Below, one piece after another: positions 59,597 through 64,000 of a DNA stretch of 64,000 bases. The DNA is taken from positions 7,873,672 to 7,937,671 of the forward strand of contig OZ024785.1 in the NCBI GenBank assembly GCA_964017065.1, given 5' to 3'. The number at the start of each line of letters is the position of its first letter. Position 1 is the stretch's first letter. A program made the position numbers and the translations under genes. The notes under the pieces are model-generated. The model worked only from the letters and a program-made list of their open reading frames with translations, was not told where the DNA came from and searched no databases. Origin of the DNA: Haliclona indistincta. Lineage: Eukaryota; Porifera; Demospongiae; Haplosclerida; Chalinidae.

Positions 59597-61333
59597 TTAC
59601 TGAACCAGTCCATAGGTCTTGCTTGCAGTTGTGCTTATGCTCTCACTCAGGAGTTTCTCTTGCTCAATTTTCTCTGCTATATCAAGCTCTCTTTCATAGA
59701 TCTCCTCTATCAGATACTGTTCATTAACTACCTCGTCTCGCTTACGATAGCTGTAGCGTGTAGACACACAGACGTACAGCATCAGGAAAAGAAAGATTAT
59801 AAAAGATTTCACTTCGTGAAAAACTTCCCAAGATAACAGTGCATTTATTGTGATTCCAGCGACTTGTACACCCAAGTAGTTGATAGCCAGGAAAGCATAC
59901 CACACACCTATCAGTAGTCCTTTCAATCGAAGGGGAGCTTGAGCACAAATGAACTCCAAAGCTGTCATAAAAACCAGCAAAAATGACAAACCTTGCAATA
60001 AATTTGGTATAACTAGCAGCAGAAATGGAACGTTGTGTTCGATGCATTCAAAGTGATTGTCGGTTGCCTCAGCAATGTTTATGCATGTTCCATTATCTCT
60101 GACAACATGAGCTTCCAGCAAAAAGCACGAGTCTATGTTCATTTTGTCAACATGTTTGCAAAACTGACTGCCTATCATTGTTGCATGAATGATAACATCG
60201 ATGACTTCTTTGATAAGACAACACAACAGGCCTAGCCCCATTCTTTTGAGCATATTGGGAAGATACTGCTGAAAGTAACGAAGAATTATGAACTGGTATA
60301 TCGGAACACCAATGACAATTACAACAAGAGTTATATGCATAGGGTCACCAATAAGTGCAAAAACCCACTTAGAAGGACACTGAGCTTTCATTAGCTGACT
60401 GAGCAAGCTATAGCCGTGCCCCGATAGTTGATATCCAGCCAAACAAACTAAAAGAAGTAGTATTCTCAGAAATGTTTTAGTGTCCTCTACTTCCTCAGTA
60501 GTGAATGGTCCTCCATACTTGCTCTTGCCCAGGTCAATACGAGGTGGAATATCCTCCTCCCAGTAGGTGAAGGCACTGCGTCTCTCAGGGCACTTGTGCT
60601 TCCAGGCATACTTGAGCACTTGATAAATGAGTTTGAGGGGATGGTCACCAGTTCGATCGATATTCAAATGCTTTTTGCTGCAGGTTATTAAGCACAAGCC
60701 CACACATGAAGAAACAAACTGTATGGAGCCCATGATAATAATGGATATACAGGCAATTTCCACCTCAAATGGATGAATATGATGAAGCAAGTGATCCGAC
60801 TCAATATTAGTCACATCAATTATGCACATACTAAAGCGGATTACCACACCCATTTCTGTGTATGTGATGAGCAACTGGCCCACATTGCAGCTCCAATAGT
60901 ACCAGTGAATGAAGTTACTGAGCTGCTCTGAGGGAGACTCAAGCATCTGATCCATACCAAACTGAATAGCAGTAGCCTCGAACATCCCCAGGCCCATCAT
61001 TCCCAAAGCCATTGTAATTCCACCCAGTGAGTAATACAAGGCCCTGTAGTCACCTAAAGCAGTAAAGAGTACAAATGCTGAAATTGTTATTGAAAGAACA
61101 GATGTAACGATCACGGCAATGAAAGACACTTGCACGAATTTGTATCTAGTGAAGTAGACATCAGCCATCCATCCAAGCAGAGGATAGAGTAGATAAGTTA
61201 TACCCTGACTGACCACATAAGCTGATGATCCATCCCTGTTGGCAACATGATAGATAAAGGAGTCAGATCCAACTGTATTCATGTGCACCATAGCACAGCA
61301 AGCAATAATCAGGTAAGCAGCTCTTGGCGACAT
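59597..61333 (-). CDS. POT-family (SLC15/NRT1-PTR) peptide transporter
   Basis: A single exon of ~579 codons. I start at MSPRAAYLII (61333) because the partial copy at 63199 shares this Met but not the frame upstream of it. YLLYPLLGWMADVYFTRYKFV matches the POT/PTR2 signature region (GxxADxxxxRY). Hydrophobic helices follow across the protein, with a long hydrophilic loop in the middle (CSKKHLNIDRTGDHPL to DIPPRIDLGKSKYG), and the tail ends ASKTYGLVQ. POT proteins are proton-coupled oligopeptide or nitrate symporters in the plasma membrane. The usual ExxER motif of helix 1 is not evident, so proton coupling or substrate may differ. Confidence 0.75.
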   Translation of the reverse strand: MSPRAAYLIIACCAMVHMNTVGSDSFIYHVANRDGSSAYVVSQGITYLLYPLLGWMADVYFTRYKFVQVSFIAVIVTSVLSITISAFVLFTALGDYRALYYSLGGITMALGMMGLGMFEATAIQFGMDQMLESPSEQLSNFIHWYYWSCNVGQLLITYTEMGVVIRFSMCIIDVTNIESDHLLHHIHPFEVEIACISIIIMGSIQFVSSCVGLCLITCSKKHLNIDRTGDHPLKLIYQVLKYAWKHKCPERRSAFTYWEEDIPPRIDLGKSKYGGPFTTEEVEDTKTFLRILLLLVCLAGYQLSGHGYSLLSQLMKAQCPSKWVFALIGDPMHITLVVIVIGVPIYQFIILRYFQQYLPNMLKRMGLGLLCCLIKEVIDVIIHATMIGSQFCKHVDKMNIDSCFLLEAHVVRDNGTCINIAEATDNHFECIEHNVPFLLLVIPNLLQGLSFLLVFMTALEFICAQAPLRLKGLLIGVWYAFLAINYLGVQVAGITINALLSWEVFHEVKSFIIFLFLMLYVCVSTRYSYRKRDEVVNEQYLIEEIYERELDIAEKIEQEKLLSESISTTASKTYGLVQ

Positions 61334-61544
61334 TATAGCTTTTAGTAACCAATGGCAATTGAAAATGGTTGTTTTATGTCTATTCTGCTGAAATTGAAAG
61401 TGTTTTAGATGAATTATCATGCATTATTGTTGTGCATTATAATATTAATCTGTGGTTTATAATAAATCACAAGAGATAAGCAATAATAGTAGCAGGTCCT
61501 TCGTTGACAACATTAATTTTCATGAGGGAAATTAACTTATAGTT

Positions 61545-62445
61545 TCAACTACTAGTAAATAAACTCTTCATCCATCCACCAAAACGCTGTCCCATACCAA
61601 GAAGTGACTGACCAGCAGAAACGGTCTCTTTAATCGGCTTTGTAATGGTGTCTGTGAGCTCAATGTTTGTCAGAATTGATCTTAGTTCAGGAAGACCATA
61701 TGCTGGATCAGTTGCTTCATAATATGGATGACCAATGATCACTAAAATTGAAACAATAAAATTCAAATCGAGCAACTACAAGTATGCAATCACACACCTG
61801 TTTTCCTGTCAAATTTCTTGTCCTTCTTTCTTCCTTTGCCTACTCCTTCAAGCCATTCCGTTGTCTTGTAGTGACCATTGGTCATATCAAATTGGTCATG
61901 TTCGTTATATATGAATGGCTTGCGTAGTACCTGTACAGTACATGTGCTGGATAGTTTTAAATTGCTGAGGAAAAATTTCGATTCAAATAAGCAGGAAGAA
62001 TCTGCAGTGATGATCAGTACTTCAATGTTGTGCGATATTTGGCGGAGAAGCTGTATTAAAAGTTAATGTTATTATTTACTCGACATGTGCATGGTATAAA
62101 AACATACTCGTTGATTTGGGTAGTAGTTTACCCTTCCTCCAGTAATCATTGTACATTCTCGCAAGGGTTTGATACCCATTGCTTTATCATCGAGTCCTAG
62201 CATGCACGTAGATAGAGATGATATTTCACAAGTGAGGCACCATGACTGCTTACCCTTATCATCCATATTCTCTACAATATCCAGTATTTGTTCTACATTT
62301 AAATCATAGGTACGAACAGTCAGCTCTGTTATAAACTGAGGACTGCCCGGCTTCGGACCTTTATAGTAGCAAAGTAATGCAAGTATTAAAAATCAAGGAA
62401 CACTGCGCACTTACCAAAGTATGCAACACGAAATCGCCTTTCCAT
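61545..62445 (-). CDS. Unrecognised protein gene
   Basis: Five exons fit one frame. MERRFRVAYFG (62445-62415); PKPGSPQFITELTVRTYDLN with EQILDIVENMDDK (from about 62359); LDDKAMGIKPLRECTMITGG with YYPNQR (about 62195-62110); LLRQISHNIEVLIITADSSC running through YNEHDQFDMTNGHYK to KKDKKFDRKTG (62052-61799); and VIIGHPYYEATDPAYGLPEL to GGWMKSLFTSS (61743-61545). There is no signal peptide or membrane segment, so it is probably intracellular. I do not know the family. A second, broken copy lies at 63439-64000, and it is linked to the POT gene in both places. Confidence 0.6.
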
Positions 62446-62997
62446 TATTAGCTGAAGAGAGATTCTGAAGAAAACTTTATCCTCGACAGGGCTCCTGATA
62501 CGTGTATAAATACGAAGATGTTACTATAGATAGTATGATAGATGACGAATATTGTACTATAAATAGTCGTTGTCAGTATTTATAGCTGCTGTGAATAACA
62601 ATGAAAATCATGAATTTCATTTAGTGAGACCAGATCATGATGGGCTAGACTTGAAAAGAAAGCCGAAGATGAAACTAATTGATCTAATTATTTTGAAACA
62701 CACAAAATCAATTGAGACTGCTGTTGCAATCGAGGCATAATACAAATAATTATAAAGACATTATTATGTTCCTATAGTGCATCAGATCATACACGTTCAT
62801 TTGAGTGTTGAGGTTAAAGTATTTCCACCTAAGACTCTGAGTGCTCATTGCATACAAGAGGTACTATACTGTAGCTGCATTAGTCATGATACATTAGTTT
62901 GCTAGAAAAAGATAATCAATTATTTTGTGAGCTGAGTTTGAAACAAAAATAATTTCTAAAAATCCATTTAGTGTAAAAGTCATACTATTTCATTTCA
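62446..62997. other. Intergenic region, nothing recognised
   Basis: About 550 bp of AT-rich unique sequence upstream of the unrecognised gene. It presumably holds that gene's promoter. Confidence 0.4.
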
Positions 62998-63199
62998 AGG
63001 TACCCCTTATGGTGAAGTAGACATCAGCCATCCATCCAAGCAGAGGATAGAGTAGATAAGTTATACCCTGACTGACCACATAAGCTGATGATCTATCCCT
63101 GTTGGCAACATGATAGATAAAGGAGTCAGATCCAACTGTATTCATGTGCACCAGAGCACAGCAACCAATAATCAGGTAAGCAGCTCTTGGCAACGACAT
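62998..63199 (-). pseudogene. Truncated 5' copy of the POT transporter
   Basis: MSLPRAAYLIIGCCALVHMN through GWMADVYFT copies the first ~60 residues of the POT gene. Homology then stops abruptly at about 63012, in the middle of the DVYFTRYKF motif. No further helices follow. Confidence 0.85.
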
Positions 63200-63438
63200 T
63201 ATAGCTTTTAGTAACCAGTGGCAAGAAATTGCTTCCTTTGCAATTGCATATGGTTGTTTTATGTCTATTCTGCTGAAATTGAAAGTGTTTTAGTTTAATT
63301 ATATAATCATGCATTATTGTTGTGTATTATAATATTAATCTGTGGTTTATAATAATACACAAGATATCTAGAGATAAGCAATAATAGTAGCAGGTCCTTC
63401 ATTGACAACATTAATTTTCATGAGGGAAACTTATAGTT

Positions 63439-64000
63439 TCAACTACTAGTAAATAAACTCTTCATCCATCCACCAAAACGCTGTCCAATGCCAAGAAGTG
63501 ACTGGCCAGCAGAAACGGTCTCTTTAATCGGCTTTGTAATGGTGTCTGTGAGCTCAAGTTTTGTCAGAATTGATCTTAGTTCAGGAAGACCATATGCTGG
63601 ATCAGTTGCTTCATAATATGGATGACCAATGATCACTAAAATTAAAAAAAAAAATTCAAATCGAGCAACTACAAGTCTGCAATCACATACCTGTTTTTCT
63701 GTCAAATTTCTTGGCATTCTTTCCTTCCCCTTTTCCTTTGCCTAGCCATTCCGCTGTCTTGTAGCAACCATTGGTTATACTAAATTGGTCACGTTCGTTA
63801 TATATGAATGGCTTGCGTAGTACCTGTACAGTACATCAGTGGCGGATCCAGGAAAAGAAGATGGGGCGGGCCATTGTGCGGCGCAGAGCGCCGCCGCAAA
63901 ATTTTAGCTAATTAATATTCATGAAGGTAGTAAAAATTGACTCTGGCACGCATCATCGCAGCGAGCGCGCTAGTCAGTACACAACACAGCGAGCGCGCTA
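63439..64000 (-). pseudogene. Second copy of the unrecognised gene, broken by a transposon
   Basis: The last exon (VIIGHPYYEATDPAYGLPEL to MKSLFTSS) and part of the preceding exon (VLRKPFIYNERDQFSITNGC, EWLGKGKGEGKNAKKFDRKTG) match the gene at 61545-62445. At 63837 the coding homology stops in the middle of that exon and a hAT-like element begins. The remainder is beyond the window. Confidence 0.75.
63837..64000. mobile_element. hAT-like MITE, second copy (incomplete at window edge)
   Basis: It starts CAGTGGCGGATCCAGG and continues AAAAGAAGATGGGG, the reverse complement of the right part of the element at 44367-44680. It includes the GCGGCGCAGAGCGCCGCC region and two copies of CAGCGAGCGCGCTA. 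Confidence 0.8.

Overview
This is eukaryotic, animal-type DNA. It has short spliced introns with GT..AG borders, animal-specific genes (NUF2, a DCAF5-like WD40 protein, mitochondrial uS7m/MRPS7, CDK11 with its PITSLRE motif) and large expanded families of secreted or membrane proteins. Compact AT-rich introns, Ig/fibronectin receptors, very long EGF arrays and beta-helix multi-pass proteins together suggest a demosponge such as Amphimedon. That assignment is inference; no marker was searched.

Layout. 1-5.4 kb: the 3' end of one Ig/FN3 receptor gene, then a complete tandem paralog (1376-4042). Each copy is followed by the same ~1.2 kb tail, which contains a long fold-back repeat. 5.4-15.5 kb: housekeeping genes. 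NUF2 and a DCAF5-like CUL4 receptor lie on the minus strand, and MRPS7 diverges from the DCAF5-like gene across ~120 bp. Their introns are crowded with microsatellites, several of which start at a splice site. 15.7-32.7 kb: three tandem plus-strand paralogs encode secreted proteins with one shared design (signal peptide, Cys-containing N-domain, EGF array, Trp-rich helical C-domain). The EGF array grows from about 4 to about 7 to about 92 modules. In the third gene a single 10.2 kb exon holds 89 units of exactly 111 bp.

33-44 kb: two nearly identical intronless-looking beta-helix/multi-pass membrane protein genes (minus strand). They arose by a tandem duplication of ~5.4 kb that also copied the last exons of the giant EGF gene and the last exon of CDK11. 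A ~1 kb insertion carrying two 141 bp hairpins later entered one copy. 43.9-47.7 kb: CDK11 (minus), with an inserted hAT-like element and another dispersed repeat in its introns. 47.8-59.3 kb: three tandem minus-strand phospholipase D genes with both HKD motifs but no visible PX or PH domain. One of them carries a complete Mutator-like element with a 9 bp target duplication. 59.6-64 kb: a POT-family peptide transporter and an unrecognised gene, followed by a second, partial copy of both that is cut by a hAT-like element at the window edge.

No single pathway joins the genes. The common theme is local tandem duplication: receptors, EGF proteins, beta-helix proteins, PLDs and POT/unknown. It works at every scale, from 4 bp microsatellites through 111 bp protein modules to multi-kilobase units. 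Exon boundaries were placed by eye from reading frame, splice dinucleotides and, where recognised, the known family sequence.
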